A DNA stretch of 64,000 bases from Actinomycetota bacterium (lineage in GTDB: Bacteria > Actinomycetota > Thermoleophilia > BMS3ABIN01). The translations under genes were made by a program, and so were the position numbers. The first letter of the stretch is position 1. Each line of letters begins with the position of its first letter. Location of the stretch: the NCBI GenBank assembly GCA_016235065.1, contig JACRMB010000005.1, positions 73,524 to 137,523 of the forward strand, in the 5' to 3' direction. Shown in pieces: positions 7,588 to 15,673 of this stretch. The notes beneath the pieces are model-generated. The model saw nothing but the letters and a program-made list of their open reading frames with translations, searched no databases and was not told the origin of the DNA.

Positions 7588-8430
7588 ATGTCAAGAGATG
7601 AGATCGAAGGCGGCGCTGCGTTATCAAGACGGGATCTTCTGAAGGGTGCCGGCAAGATTTCTGCTGTTGGCGGGCTGGCCCTGGTATCAGGCGCTGGTTT
7701 GGGCGTACTGGCCGGCTGTGAGGATTCGGGGACAAAGACGGTTACTACGAGTTCGGCTGAGAGCGCCAAGCTGCCGTGGCCGTATATGAAGCTCGATGCC
7801 GCGTCCATCAAGGCTTTGCAGGAGACCGCTCACGGAAACTGGTTCAAGGGCTTCTGCGCGTTTGCTACCCTTAGCGGGATCATGACCCAGTTGCGCGAGA
7901 AGGTCGGCTCGCCATGGACCGGTTATCCGATGGAAGCGATCATCTATGGACATGGCGGCACCGCCGGCTGGGGCGGCACCTGCGGTACTCTCATAGGCGC
8001 CGGCATGGCGGCATCCCTCGCGGCTGGCCCCAAGATCGGCGAAGAGATCATTAACGATGTGATGAAATGGTATACGGAAACCGAACTGCCGATCTACAAG
8101 CCTGACGCTCCCAAAGCGAGCATCACGGCCGTAAGCGTCAGCAATAGCCCCCTCTGCCATATCTCAGTCGGCAAGTGGATGAAGAAGGAAGGCGTCGGCT
8201 TTCTTAGCCCGCAGCAGATGGAAAGATGTGGAAGGCTTTCGGCAGACGTCGCTGCCAAGACCGCCGAATACCTGAACATGGAAGTCGACAAGCAGTTTGT
8301 CGCCGCCAACAAGTCACAGGTTACCCTGAACGGCATGCCGTCACAGAACAACTGTACCGAATGCCATGGAACCAGCATACCGGCGGTACCCAAGCCGGGC
8401 GGCGGTGAGAGCCTGATCGAGACCAGCTAA
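7588..8430 (+). CDS. Tat-exported split-Soret cytochrome c-like protein (C_GCAxxG_C_C family)
   Basis: The 280-residue product starts with a twin-arginine signal (LSRRDLLKGAG, residues 12-22) and a hydrophobic stretch ending in LAGC44, so it is exported folded and may also be lipid-anchored. The body matches split-Soret/C_GCAxxG_C_C proteins: Cys90, Cys132 in GWGGTCGTLIGAG, Cys190 and Cys214. One haem-c motif, CTECH (256-260), is near the C-terminus. Tat transport fits a protein that receives another metal centre before export. It follows the sulfur operon by 140 bases with its own GAGAGGAG ribosome site. An electron-transfer role outside the membrane is inferred; the partner is unknown. Confidence 0.82.
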   Translation: MSRDEIEGGAALSRRDLLKGAGKISAVGGLALVSGAGLGVLAGCEDSGTKTVTTSSAESAKLPWPYMKLDAASIKALQETAHGNWFKGFCAFATLSGIMTQLREKVGSPWTGYPMEAIIYGHGGTAGWGGTCGTLIGAGMAASLAAGPKIGEEIINDVMKWYTETELPIYKPDAPKASITAVSVSNSPLCHISVGKWMKKEGVGFLSPQQMERCGRLSADVAAKTAEYLNMEVDKQFVAANKSQVTLNGMPSQNNCTECHGTSIPAVPKPGGGESLIETS

Positions 8431-8450
8431 CAGCTGGCGGCAGGCTGCCG

Positions 8451-8687
8451 CTATTCCACAAACGAATCCAGGAATTCGATCTCGACGCCGAGGTCCTGGA
8501 GGTGCTGGAGGGCGTTTTGCAGTTCTTCGTCTTCGCCGCTCAGCTCCAGGACCATCCAGCCGCATTTTTCATCGACGTTGGCGCGGCGAATGTTGGGGAT
8601 GACGTTATATTCCTTAACCAGGTGATAGATGATCGGCTTCTTGATCATCTTTTCGGGAAATGTCAGCTCGAGTCTCTGGGTCTTCAT
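8451..8687 (-). CDS. stand-alone NIL-domain protein
   Basis: The 78-residue product is a NIL domain from end to end (MKTQRLELTFPEKMIKKPIIYHLVKEYNV... with NIRRANVDEKCGWMVLELSG). NIL domains occur at the C-terminus of the methionine importer ATPase MetN, where they bind methionine, and alone or with ferredoxin domains in anaerobes that handle homocysteine or sulfide. It is divergent from cysE, with 86 bases between starts, and tail to tail with the split-Soret-like gene. A role in sulfur amino acid metabolism is likely; the ligand is unknown. Confidence 0.85.
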   Translation of the reverse strand: MKTQRLELTFPEKMIKKPIIYHLVKEYNVIPNIRRANVDEKCGWMVLELSGEDEELQNALQHLQDLGVEIEFLDSFVE

Positions 8688-8773
8688 TGCTGCCGCCTCC
8701 TTTGGGGCAAATATATGCCAGTCCCACGGACGATTCTGTTAATATTAGCAACAGATCGTTTAAATATTATCTT

Positions 8774-9586
8774 ATGGGACTCGCGAAGAAAACCGCATTG
8801 TTTTTCGCAGCCGCCAGTGGCGGCTACTTGTGGCTGAACCGGGGAGGCGATCTCAACCGGACGCTGGGTTCTGTGCGCCGTGATGTGGCTGCGGTCCAGG
8901 AGCGTGACCCCGCAGCCGCGAATATCATCGAGACCTTGACCTGCTATTCAGGCCTGCACGCCATTTTGCTGCACAGGATGGCTCATTTCCTCTATGAGGA
9001 GAGGCTACCGTTCGTGCCGCGGTTTGTCTCCCAGGTAAACCGGTTCCTGACCGGTATCGAGATTCACCCAGGCGCTGATATCGGCGAGGGATTCTTCATA
9101 GACCACGGTTCGGGCGTCGTCATCGGCGAAACCACCGAAGTCGGCAATAATGTCACCCTCTACCAGGGTGTCACCCTCGGCGGTACCGGCAAGGAGACTG
9201 GCAAGCGCCACCCCACTCTCGAGGACAATGTCACTGTCGGAGCCGGGGCTAAAGTGCTGGGTTCGGTGACCATCGGCGAGAACGCCAAGATCGGCGCTGG
9301 CAGCATCGTCATCCATGATGTTCCGCCCAACAGCACGGTCGTTGGCAATCCCGGCCGCCCTGTGAGAGAGCGAGGCCGAAAGGTAGGCGCGGCCGATCTG
9401 GACTGGACCCACCTGCCCGACCCCGTTGCCGATGCAATGCAGTCGCTGGTGAGGCGCGTGATCGAACTGGAGAACGAGTTCAAGACTGCTTTCCCTGAGA
9501 AACGGGAAGAGATCGAGAAAGCCCAGGAAGCCGGCGAGCAGGAGCTGGACCGGGTTTTCGATTATTATCAGGGGACCGGTATCTAG
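8774..9586 (+). CDS. cysE: serine O-acetyltransferase CysE/EpsC type
   Basis: The enzyme makes O-acetylserine, the substrate of CysK. The core from about residue 33 reads like EpsC-type CysE: SVRRDVAAVQERDPAA, YSGLHAILLHRMAH, RFLTGIEIHPGADIGEGFFIDHG, and left-handed beta-helix hexapeptide repeats with VIGETTEVGNNVTLYQGVTLGGTG. The C-terminus ends in an acidic coil. The ATG at 8774 gives 270 residues with a short hydrophobic N-terminal segment that most relatives lack; GTG 8872 would give the usual N-terminus. Longer versions would run into the divergent NIL gene. It supplies the cysK at 3836 but is transcribed separately. Confidence 0.93.
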   Translation: MGLAKKTALFFAAASGGYLWLNRGGDLNRTLGSVRRDVAAVQERDPAAANIIETLTCYSGLHAILLHRMAHFLYEERLPFVPRFVSQVNRFLTGIEIHPGADIGEGFFIDHGSGVVIGETTEVGNNVTLYQGVTLGGTGKETGKRHPTLEDNVTVGAGAKVLGSVTIGENAKIGAGSIVIHDVPPNSTVVGNPGRPVRERGRKVGAADLDWTHLPDPVADAMQSLVRRVIELENEFKTAFPEKREEIEKAQEAGEQELDRVFDYYQGTGI

Positions 9587-9686
9587 GTTTTCCAGCGCAG
9601 TCCGTCGAGACGCTGGCACGCCGCCTCTGATATTATCTGAAAACAGGTAAGGCCAATAAAACGTATTCCATGGAAGGTGAACAGGA

Positions 9687-9995
9687 TTGAGTAAAGTACG
9701 AAGGCTGGTTCTGGACGTCTTGAAGCCACACCAACCCACTATTCTCGACCTGGCGGTCCGGTTGGGAGACCTCGAAGGGGTCGAGGGTACGGACGTCGTC
9801 CTCAACGAGATCGATAACAAGGTCGAGAACATCAAGATAACTCTAGAGGGTCCTCACATCAATTTCGACGAAGTAGCCGCGGTCATCCAGGAGAGCGGTG
9901 GCAGCATCCACAGCATCGACAAGGTCTCGACCGGTAAGGAACTGATCGAAGAGGCCAATACTCCCCAGGATATCAGCGCGCGCTGGATGAGGTGA
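9687..9995 (+). CDS. DUF211 protein
   Basis: The 102-residue product matches the DUF211 family along its length (VRRLVLDVLKPHQPTILDLAVRLGDLEGVEG, then a ferredoxin-like alpha-beta pattern ending ISARWMR). The family is mainly archaeal and its function is unsettled. The TTG start at 9687 follows AAGGTG by a normal spacing. The next gene, a VIT1/CCC1-like membrane protein, starts 22 bases later, which agrees with DUF211 acting as its cytosolic partner; this is inference. Confidence 0.88.
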   Translation: MSKVRRLVLDVLKPHQPTILDLAVRLGDLEGVEGTDVVLNEIDNKVENIKITLEGPHINFDEVAAVIQESGGSIHSIDKVSTGKELIEEANTPQDISARWMR

Positions 9996-10017
9996 CGAAG
10001 GGGGCCATCCCCGCTCC

Positions 10018-10605
10018 TTGAAGCTGCCAAGCATCCGCACTCTCCGCAAGTACCACCGCATCGCGCGTGTAGGTGAGATAGCGCGCCGTTATTTCGCCAT
10101 GAATGCATTCGACGGCGTCCTGACGATCCTGGGTGTGCTGGTCGGAAGCTTCTTCGGCCAGGTGAGGGACGCAGGCGCCGTGGTCACGCTCGGCATCGCT
10201 GCCTCATTCGCGATGGGCGTATCCGGTTTTTATGGCGCTTACATGACCGAGAAGGCAGAACGCAGCCGCTCCCTCGCAGAGCTGGAGGAATCCACCCTCA
10301 GCAATCTCAGGGATACGGATATCGGCCATGCCTCGACCTATGCTACCATCGTCGTTTCACTGGTTGATGGATTTTCGCCGTTCGCGGCGGCTGTGATCGC
10401 AGTGGCTCCATTCTTCTTTGGCGAGGCGATCCCGATCGAAACGGCTTTTTACGCTGCATTCGCCCTCGCGTTCACCGAACTGTTCGCTTTGGGGATGTAC
10501 CTGGGAGCGATTTCGAGAGACCGGATGGTGCTTTCCGGCATCAAGATGGTAACAGCCGGACTCGTATGCGTCGCTATGGGATACGCCCTTGGCGCCACTG
10601 CCTGA
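10018..10605 (+). CDS. VIT1/CCC1-family membrane transporter (TIGR00267-like)
   Basis: The 195-residue protein has about five hydrophobic segments and VIT1/CCC1 features: FDGVLTILGVLVGSFFG in the first helix, FAMGVSGFYGAYMTEKAER, a soluble acidic stretch, then VVSLVDGFSPFAAAVIAVAPF. VIT1/CCC1 proteins export Fe2+ or Mn2+ from the cytoplasm. The TTG start is preceded by a G-rich stretch and lies just after the DUF211 gene. Iron handling would suit a cell rich in Fe-S enzymes, but the metal cannot be read from sequence alone. Confidence 0.82.
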   Translation: MKLPSIRTLRKYHRIARVGEIARRYFAMNAFDGVLTILGVLVGSFFGQVRDAGAVVTLGIAASFAMGVSGFYGAYMTEKAERSRSLAELEESTLSNLRDTDIGHASTYATIVVSLVDGFSPFAAAVIAVAPFFFGEAIPIETAFYAAFALAFTELFALGMYLGAISRDRMVLSGIKMVTAGLVCVAMGYALGATA

Positions 10606-10677
10606 AGCTGATGGAAGATCCTTGCCGCCTCGGCAGATCTTCCCGCCGGACCACCTGATATGCTGGAGCAACGAATC

Positions 10678-12873
10678 ATGACCGATCCCTCACTGAAACA
10701 TCTGCTGGCCGATCTCAACGAGCCCCAAAGGCGCGCTGTCGAGTGCCCGGGAGGTCCCCTCCTCGTCCTCGCCGGCGCCGGCAGCGGCAAGACGCGTGTG
10801 CTCACCAACCGGATCGCCTTCCTGATAGCGGCTCAGGGCGTGAAGCCCCACGAGATCCTGGCCATCACTTTCACAAACAAGGCGGCTAATGAGATGAGGG
10901 AGCGGGTGGAGTCGCTACTGGGCCCCATCGCCCGGACCATGTGGGTGAGCACGTTTCATGCCGCCTGTGCCCGTATCCTGAGAAAAGAGGCCCAGCAACT
11001 CGGGTATCAGCGTAATTTCACGATTTACGACGCCGGTGACCAGGTCCGGGTCGTCAAACGTTGCCTCAAGGAGCTTGGACTCGATCCAAAGCGTTTCCCG
11101 CCCAAAGGGATCCATGCTGTCATTTCGTCGGCCAAGAACCGCCTGGTCGATGCCGAGGCTTTCTCTGACATGGTCGAGAACTTCTTCGATGACACTGTGG
11201 CCAAGGTCTACGTGCTTTATCAGAAGAAGCTGTTCGCCAACAATGCCATGGATTTTGACGACCTGCTCCTGCGGACAGTCGATCTCTTCCAGCGTTTCCC
11301 GGACCGGCTGGAGCATTACCAGAAAAGTTTCCGTCAGATACTGGTTGATGAGTACCAGGATACGAACCACGCCCAATACATGCTGGTGAACCTGCTGGCG
11401 AAGCAGCACCGGAACATCTGCGTGGTCGGTGATGACGACCAGAGCATCTATTCCTGGCGCGGCGCTGATGTCAGGAACATCCTCGATTTCGAGAAGGACT
11501 ACCCCGAGGCGACAGTCATCAAACTGGAACAGAACTATCGTTCGACCCAGGTGATCCTCAGCGCTGCCAATGAGGTCATCAGCAACAACAGTGATCGCAA
11601 GCCCAAGGAACTATGGACTGATCTTGGAGAGGGTGAGCCGGTACGGGTGGCCGAGATGGACGACGAGCATGCCGAGGCCAGGTTCGTAGCCGGCGAGATA
11701 TCGAAACTGGAACGGGACGCCGGTTTCAGACCGGCGGAAATCGCAGTTTTCTACCGGGTGAACGCTCAGTCGCGTGTACTCGAGGATACGCTGATAAGGT
11801 ACGGGATCCCATACCGGATTGTCGGTGGCACCAAGTTCTACGAGCGGGCTGAGATCAAGGATGCCCTCGCCTATCTTCTGGCGCTCGACAATCCCAGTGA
11901 TTCCGTGAGTTTCAACAGGATAATCAACTCACCCAAGCGCGGAATCGGCACAGCCTCAGTCTCTGTCCTGTCAAGGTTCGCCGATTCAGAGGGCATTTCC
12001 ATGCTCGAAGCTGCCGCCAGGGCAGCTGACATCGCCGATCTGCGCCCCGCCGCTGTCAATGCGATGCAGTCGTTCAGTTCCATGATGTCGCAGCTGGCCG
12101 ATTCGGCGAAACAGGCGCAGGTTGCAGAGATCCTCGAAGAGACCCTGGTGAACTCCGGGTATCTGGAGGCGCTCTCGGCTGAGAGGACTGTTGAGGCAGA
12201 GGGCCGTCTTGAGAACCTTCAGGAATTCGTGGGAGTCGCGGAGGAGTACGACAGCCTCCATCCTGATGGCTCGCTACGGGAGTTCCTGCAGGAGATCTCA
12301 CTATACACCGACATCGACAAGATGCCCGAAGTCGAAGAAGCGATCACCCTGATGACTCTTCATAATGCAAAGGGCCTCGAATTCCCGGTCGTCTTCATTA
12401 TCGGCGCCGAGGAAGGCATATTCCCCCACTCCCGTTCCATGGAAGAGCAGAACATCGAGGAAGAGCGGCGGCTTTGCTATGTGGGGATGACCCGGGCCAG
12501 GCAGAGGCTATATTTCAGCTATACGACCACGCGTAACCTCTACGGCGCCCGTAACTACAACATGGCGTCGCGTTTTCTCGGTGAACTGCCGGAAGATCTG
12601 GTTGAGTTTGAGAGGGCGCGCCCGTCGCATAGCCGCTTCTCTGGGGGTATGACTGGAAGAGTAAGGTTCGACGAAGACCTGGGTGACATCGAAGCGCCTG
12701 AGCCGGGAGATGAGGCATCATTCTTCAACATCGGCGACGATGTGGTCCACGCCACCTTCGGCGAGGGTGTCATCATCGGCGTCGAAAGGGGCGGCACTGT
12801 CGCAGTCAGATTCTCTGCTGATGGCAGTGAGCGCAAGCTGATGGTCGACTACGCGCCGCTGCGCAAGGCCTGA
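10678..12873 (+). CDS. pcrA: ATP-dependent DNA helicase PcrA/UvrD
   Basis: This SF1A helicase unwinds DNA 3' to 5' in repair and clears replication blocks. The 731-residue protein has the UvrD motifs in order: Walker A AGAGSGKT near the N-terminus, TFTNKAA, VDEYQDTN, GDDDQSIYSWRGAD, QNYRST, TLHNAKGLEFPVVF and VGMTRARQRLYF. The C-terminal HATFGEGVIIGVERGG region is the PcrA RNA-polymerase-interacting domain found in Gram-positive relatives. The ATG at 10678 follows GGAG by 9 bases and was preferred to the in-frame ATG at 10660. It converges on the HesB-like selenoprotein gene. Confidence 0.96.
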   Translation: MTDPSLKHLLADLNEPQRRAVECPGGPLLVLAGAGSGKTRVLTNRIAFLIAAQGVKPHEILAITFTNKAANEMRERVESLLGPIARTMWVSTFHAACARILRKEAQQLGYQRNFTIYDAGDQVRVVKRCLKELGLDPKRFPPKGIHAVISSAKNRLVDAEAFSDMVENFFDDTVAKVYVLYQKKLFANNAMDFDDLLLRTVDLFQRFPDRLEHYQKSFRQILVDEYQDTNHAQYMLVNLLAKQHRNICVVGDDDQSIYSWRGADVRNILDFEKDYPEATVIKLEQNYRSTQVILSAANEVISNNSDRKPKELWTDLGEGEPVRVAEMDDEHAEARFVAGEISKLERDAGFRPAEIAVFYRVNAQSRVLEDTLIRYGIPYRIVGGTKFYERAEIKDALAYLLALDNPSDSVSFNRIINSPKRGIGTASVSVLSRFADSEGISMLEAAARAADIADLRPAAVNAMQSFSSMMSQLADSAKQAQVAEILEETLVNSGYLEALSAERTVEAEGRLENLQEFVGVAEEYDSLHPDGSLREFLQEISLYTDIDKMPEVEEAITLMTLHNAKGLEFPVVFIIGAEEGIFPHSRSMEEQNIEEERRLCYVGMTRARQRLYFSYTTTRNLYGARNYNMASRFLGELPEDLVEFERARPSHSRFSGGMTGRVRFDEDLGDIEAPEPGDEASFFNIGDDVVHATFGEGVIIGVERGGTVAVRFSADGSERKLMVDYAPLRKA

Positions 12874-12934
12874 CGGCACAATCTGGCTGGCGGCCACTGG
12901 CTCCCCGAGATGGCAGCCAGTTACGAATAGCAGA

Positions 12935-13225
12935 CTAGCAGCTGCACGATCCCTGCTGCTGGCCCTGGATCACAAAACCTCGGGCGTCAGTGTAATCGAT
13001 GGTAGCGGATTTCAACTGCCGGTTTGCCTCCTTCTCAAGAAACACCTTGAGGCCGTCCAGTTCCAGGATCTCGTCGCCCCTGGCGGCGCTGTCGGCTATG
13101 TCCATAGCCAGTGACGGCCTTCAGCCGCCCGCTGACACAAAAAGCCTTACACCCGCATCAGGCTTTTCTTCCTTGGCCAGTATCTCCTTGAATTTTGTTA
13201 TGCAATTGATAGTAAGGTCCAGCAC
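12935..13225 (-). CDS. HesB/IscA-like selenoprotein with in-frame TGA (Sec35)
   Basis: Reading through one in-frame TGA (13121-13123) gives a 96-residue HesB-like protein: VLDLTINCITKF, then VRLFVSAGG-Sec-RPSLAMDIADSAARGDEI, ending in FVIQGQQQGSCSC. The Sec falls at residue 35, where E. coli IscA has Cys35, and C94-x-C96 matches the IscA C-terminal C-x-C pair. A family of HesB-like selenoproteins is known. A 6-bp hairpin begins 11 bases after the TGA, at bacterial SECIS distance. The GTG start has AAAGGAG 5 bases upstream. It is the third gene of the leftward arsR-acr3 operon. A Cys-to-stop pseudogene is the alternative. Confidence 0.87.
13094..13109 (-). promoter_or_regulatory. SECIS-like hairpin for the HesB-like selenoprotein
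   Basis: On the coding strand GGCTAT and ATAGCC form a perfect 6-bp stem closed by the loop GGAC. The loop begins 17 nt after the TGA codon, inside the 16-37 nt window known for bacterial SECIS elements, and starts with G as that consensus requires. The hairpin lies wholly within the coding sequence. Confidence 0.75.
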
Positions 13226-13286
13226 CGCGACTCCTTTACTCGTTGGTTATACAATCAATATCGGACGCAGGATGAAGCTAAGCGAA

Positions 13287-14336
13287 TCATCCTCCATCCA
13301 GCACATCCTGTTCACTGAACATGCGAGAAGCTGCTTTTCTGGCGAATAATACCAGCGCGAGCATGACAGGTACTTCGATCAGCGGTCCGATGACAGCCGC
13401 AAATGCCTGGCCTGAATCCAGTCCGAAGACCGCGATTGCGACCGCTATTGCCAGTTCGAAATTATTGGAAGCAGCCGTGAAACCGATGGTTGCGCTCCTG
13501 GGATAATCGGCGCCGATCCTCTTCCCCATCCAGAAACTCAACACAAACATTAGCACGAAATATATCAGCAGCGGAACCGCGATCCGCACGACATCCAGCG
13601 GCAGCTCGACGATATATTGCCCCTTGAGTGAGAACATGACAAAGATAGTGAACAGTAGGGCTATCAGTGTCAGGGGGCTTATCCTGGGGATAAACCGGCG
13701 CTCGTACCAGTCCCTCCCCTTGAGGCGCATCAGGGAAATACGGGTCAGAATGCCCGCAAGGAAGGGTATTCCCAGGTAGATGAAGACGCTTTTGGCTATC
13801 TGGCCGATGGTGACATCCACTACGACGCTTTCAAGCCCGAGCCAATCCGGGATCACCGTCAGGAACATGTACGCGTAGACTGAGTAAAAGAGGACCTGGA
13901 ATACCGAATTGAATGCCACCAGGCCGGCGGCATATTCGCTGTCCCCCCGTGCCAGCTCATTCCAGACGATGACCATGGCTATGCAGCGGGCGAGGCCGAT
14001 CAGGATGAGGCCCTGCATGTACTCAGGCTTGTCTGCGAGCAGCAAGACTGCGAGGACGAACATGAGAATCGGGCCGATAATCCAGTTCTGCGCGAGTGAC
14101 AGGCCAAGCACCCGGTAATCACGAAAGACTTGGCCCAGCTTCTCATACCGTACTTTCGCCAGTGGCGGATACATCATGACGATGAGGCCGATTGCGATCG
14201 GAATGGAAGTAGTGCCCCAGGAGAGCCTGGTGATCGCGTCTGAGATCTCAGGATAGTAGTAACCGGTGGCGACAGCCGCAGCCATGGCCAGGAATATCCA
14301 GAGGGTAAGGTAGCGGTCGAGAAAAGACAGTCTCAT
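13287..14336 (-). CDS. acr3: ACR3-family arsenite efflux permease
   Basis: The 349-residue protein has about ten membrane segments and the ACR3 signature [19 protein letters not shown], with the conserved Cys needed for arsenite export, plus [17 protein letters not shown] near the C-terminus. It pumps As(III) out of the cell by proton exchange. The ATG at 14336 follows GGGAG by a normal spacing and sits 26 bases after arsR, so the two form an operon behind the promoter at 14814-14842. The HesB-like selenoprotein gene follows 61 bases downstream. Confidence 0.95.
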   Translation of the reverse strand: MRLSFLDRYLTLWIFLAMAAAVATGYYYPEISDAITRLSWGTTSIPIAIGLIVMMYPPLAKVRYEKLGQVFRDYRVLGLSLAQNWIIGPILMFVLAVLLLADKPEYMQGLILIGLARCIAMVIVWNELARGDSEYAAGLVAFNSVFQVLFYSVYAYMFLTVIPDWLGLESVVVDVTIGQIAKSVFIYLGIPFLAGILTRISLMRLKGRDWYERRFIPRISPLTLIALLFTIFVMFSLKGQYIVELPLDVVRIAVPLLIYFVLMFVLSFWMGKRIGADYPRSATIGFTAASNNFELAIAVAIAVFGLDSGQAFAAVIGPLIEVPVMLALVLFARKAASRMFSEQDVLDGG

Positions 14337-14362
14337 GGAATATTTCGCTCCCGTCCGATGGG

Positions 14363-14797
14363 CTAGCCGCAGTTGCCGGTCGTTTTTGCCCTCAGGGCAA
14401 CCAGGCGCCGTCGGTCTGCCCGTATGGTCGCATCGTCGTCAAGCCAGCCTAGCATCAGCGCCAGCAACGGAAGCGCATAGGCGTTGGTTTTCCTGTCTGT
14501 CAACGAATAATATGCCCAGCGTCCGTCACGCCTGTCTTTGACCAGGCCGGCCTTTTTCAGCATTGAGAGGTGACCTGATACGGTTGACTGGCTGAATCCG
14601 AGTATTTCGAGCAGCTCGCATACGCACAGCTCCTGACCCTCCAGGAGCTTCAGTATCCGTGCCCGTACCGGATCGGCCGCAGCTTTTAGAACGGATTCGT
14701 AATCAGAAATGGTTATGGCTGAAAACCTTCTATTAAAGCGGTTTATAGGAACATATATCGGTGCACACCGATATAATATTCTACGAAAAACGCACAT
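14363..14797 (-). CDS. arsR: ArsR-family arsenic-responsive repressor
   Basis: The winged-helix core runs from [25 protein letters not shown], with the metalloid site ELCVCELLE (two Cys in the recognition-helix region, as in E. coli ArsR) and [16 protein letters not shown] as recognition helix. As(III) binding should release DNA and switch on acr3. The start is uncertain: the frame is open to a TTG at 14842, but that TTG is the promoter -35 box; the ATG at 14797 is the first in-frame start after the predicted transcription start, giving 144 residues with about 30 unusual N-terminal ones. No canonical start lies between the second operator and the core domain. Confidence 0.9.
   Translation of the reverse strand: MCVFRRILYRCAPIYVPINRFNRRFSAITISDYESVLKAAADPVRARILKLLEGQELCVCELLEILGFSQSTVSGHLSMLKKAGLVKDRRDGRWAYYSLTDRKTNAYALPLLALMLGWLDDDATIRADRRRLVALRAKTTGNCG
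14754..14775 (-). promoter_or_regulatory. ArsR operator 2 (downstream palindrome)
   Basis: A near-perfect palindrome centred on atatcggtgcacaccgatat with 10-bp arms and a 2-base centre. It lies about 40 bases after operator 1 (centre to centre), that is about four helical turns, so two ArsR dimers could bind the same DNA face. Confidence 0.68.
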
Positions 14798-14815
14798 ATC
14801 GTTAAGCGCCGATAT
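14796..14815 (-). promoter_or_regulatory. ArsR operator 1 (overlaps -10 box)
   Basis: A 20-bp imperfect palindrome with 6-bp arms ATATCG and CGATAT around an 8-base centre. It overlaps the -10 box and has the same arms and length as operator 2 next to it. Confidence 0.65.
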
Positions 14816-14842
14816 ATTACATCTGTCCTGGATGTGAGTCAA
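14814..14842 (-). promoter_or_regulatory. promoter of arsR-acr3 operon
   Basis: On the minus strand TTGACT (14842-14837) and TAATAT (14819-14814) are 17 bases apart, a near-consensus housekeeping promoter. The -10 box overlaps the first operator palindrome, so bound ArsR would block polymerase. Confidence 0.75.
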
Positions 14843-15025
14843 ATATAAGCGTGACTTATATTCAGAACCCCCACTCTATTCGTGACGATAATCAAACTAT
14901 TTATCTCCATACCGGGTAAATACTCTTTGTGCCCTGCTCCATGTTCTGCTGTTTACGAGAATACATGCCAGGATGGACGGGGACGCCAGCGCATTCAAAG
15001 TCATAATGAATGAAGGGTGGATACC

Positions 15026-15673
15026 ATGAGCGAAGAGGTTTTCACGGAATTCTTTTCCGAAGTAAGACCCATCAGGATGCGTGAGCCGCTGGCTGCATTG
15101 CTTGGGGCGTTTCAGGGTGATAGCGATACCCTGTCGTTCAACTTCTCTGATGTTGTGAAGTCAGCGGGTCACGCCTGCCCTACGGTCTCAGGAGCGTACC
15201 TGGGTTGTCAGCTGGCCCTGGAGTCTCTTTTTCCAGACGAGACGCCAGTTCGCGGCGGCCTGTCCATCACGGTTTTTGGCGAAACTGACGAAGGCGGCCT
15301 GGGCGTCATGGCCCAGGTATTCTCATATATTACCGGCGCAGCGCCAGAGACTGGCTTCAAGGGTCTCGGTGGCAGATTTGCCAGGAAGGGCCTGCTAAGA
15401 TTTGAAAAGGAAGAAACAGGCTGTGAGGAGCCATGCTTCCGGTTTGAACGTATTGATACAGGCGCAGCCGTGACTGTCAGGTTCTATCCATGGCTCATCC
15501 CCTTTCCTGAGGAGTCAGGCAAGCGTCTGGCAGCTCTGATGGGTCCTGTCATCGCGGGCGAGGCCGGCGACGATGACCGGGACGAGTTCATGAATCTATG
15601 GCGGGAAAAAATCAGGAGCATGGTCGTCGATCGGAAGGAAATCGGGAATTGGCTCAAGGTAGAGCCAGCCTGA
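15026..15673 (+). CDS. FmdE-domain protein
   Basis: The product of about 215 residues has the FmdE core signature DVVKSAGHACPTVSGAYLGCQLALE (about residues 40-65), whose His and Cys bind metal in this family, and ends without the zinc ribbon seen in methanogen FmdE. FmdE-like proteins in anaerobes often sit near molybdopterin or metal-transport genes, and the function of most is unknown. The ATG at 15026 follows AAGGGTGG by 5 bases and is preferred to GTG 15017. The end overlaps the YwiC-like gene, so the two are translationally coupled. Confidence 0.8.
   Translation: MSEEVFTEFFSEVRPIRMREPLAALLGAFQGDSDTLSFNFSDVVKSAGHACPTVSGAYLGCQLALESLFPDETPVRGGLSITVFGETDEGGLGVMAQVFSYITGAAPETGFKGLGGRFARKGLLRFEKEETGCEEPCFRFERIDTGAAVTVRFYPWLIPFPEESGKRLAALMGPVIAGEAGDDDRDEFMNLWREKIRSMVVDRKEIGNWLKVEPA

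Noticed and set aside
12999-13349. 116-codon plus-strand frame over the HesB-like and acr3 genes
   Set aside because: It is the antisense of the selenoprotein gene and the 3' end of acr3 and has no homology.
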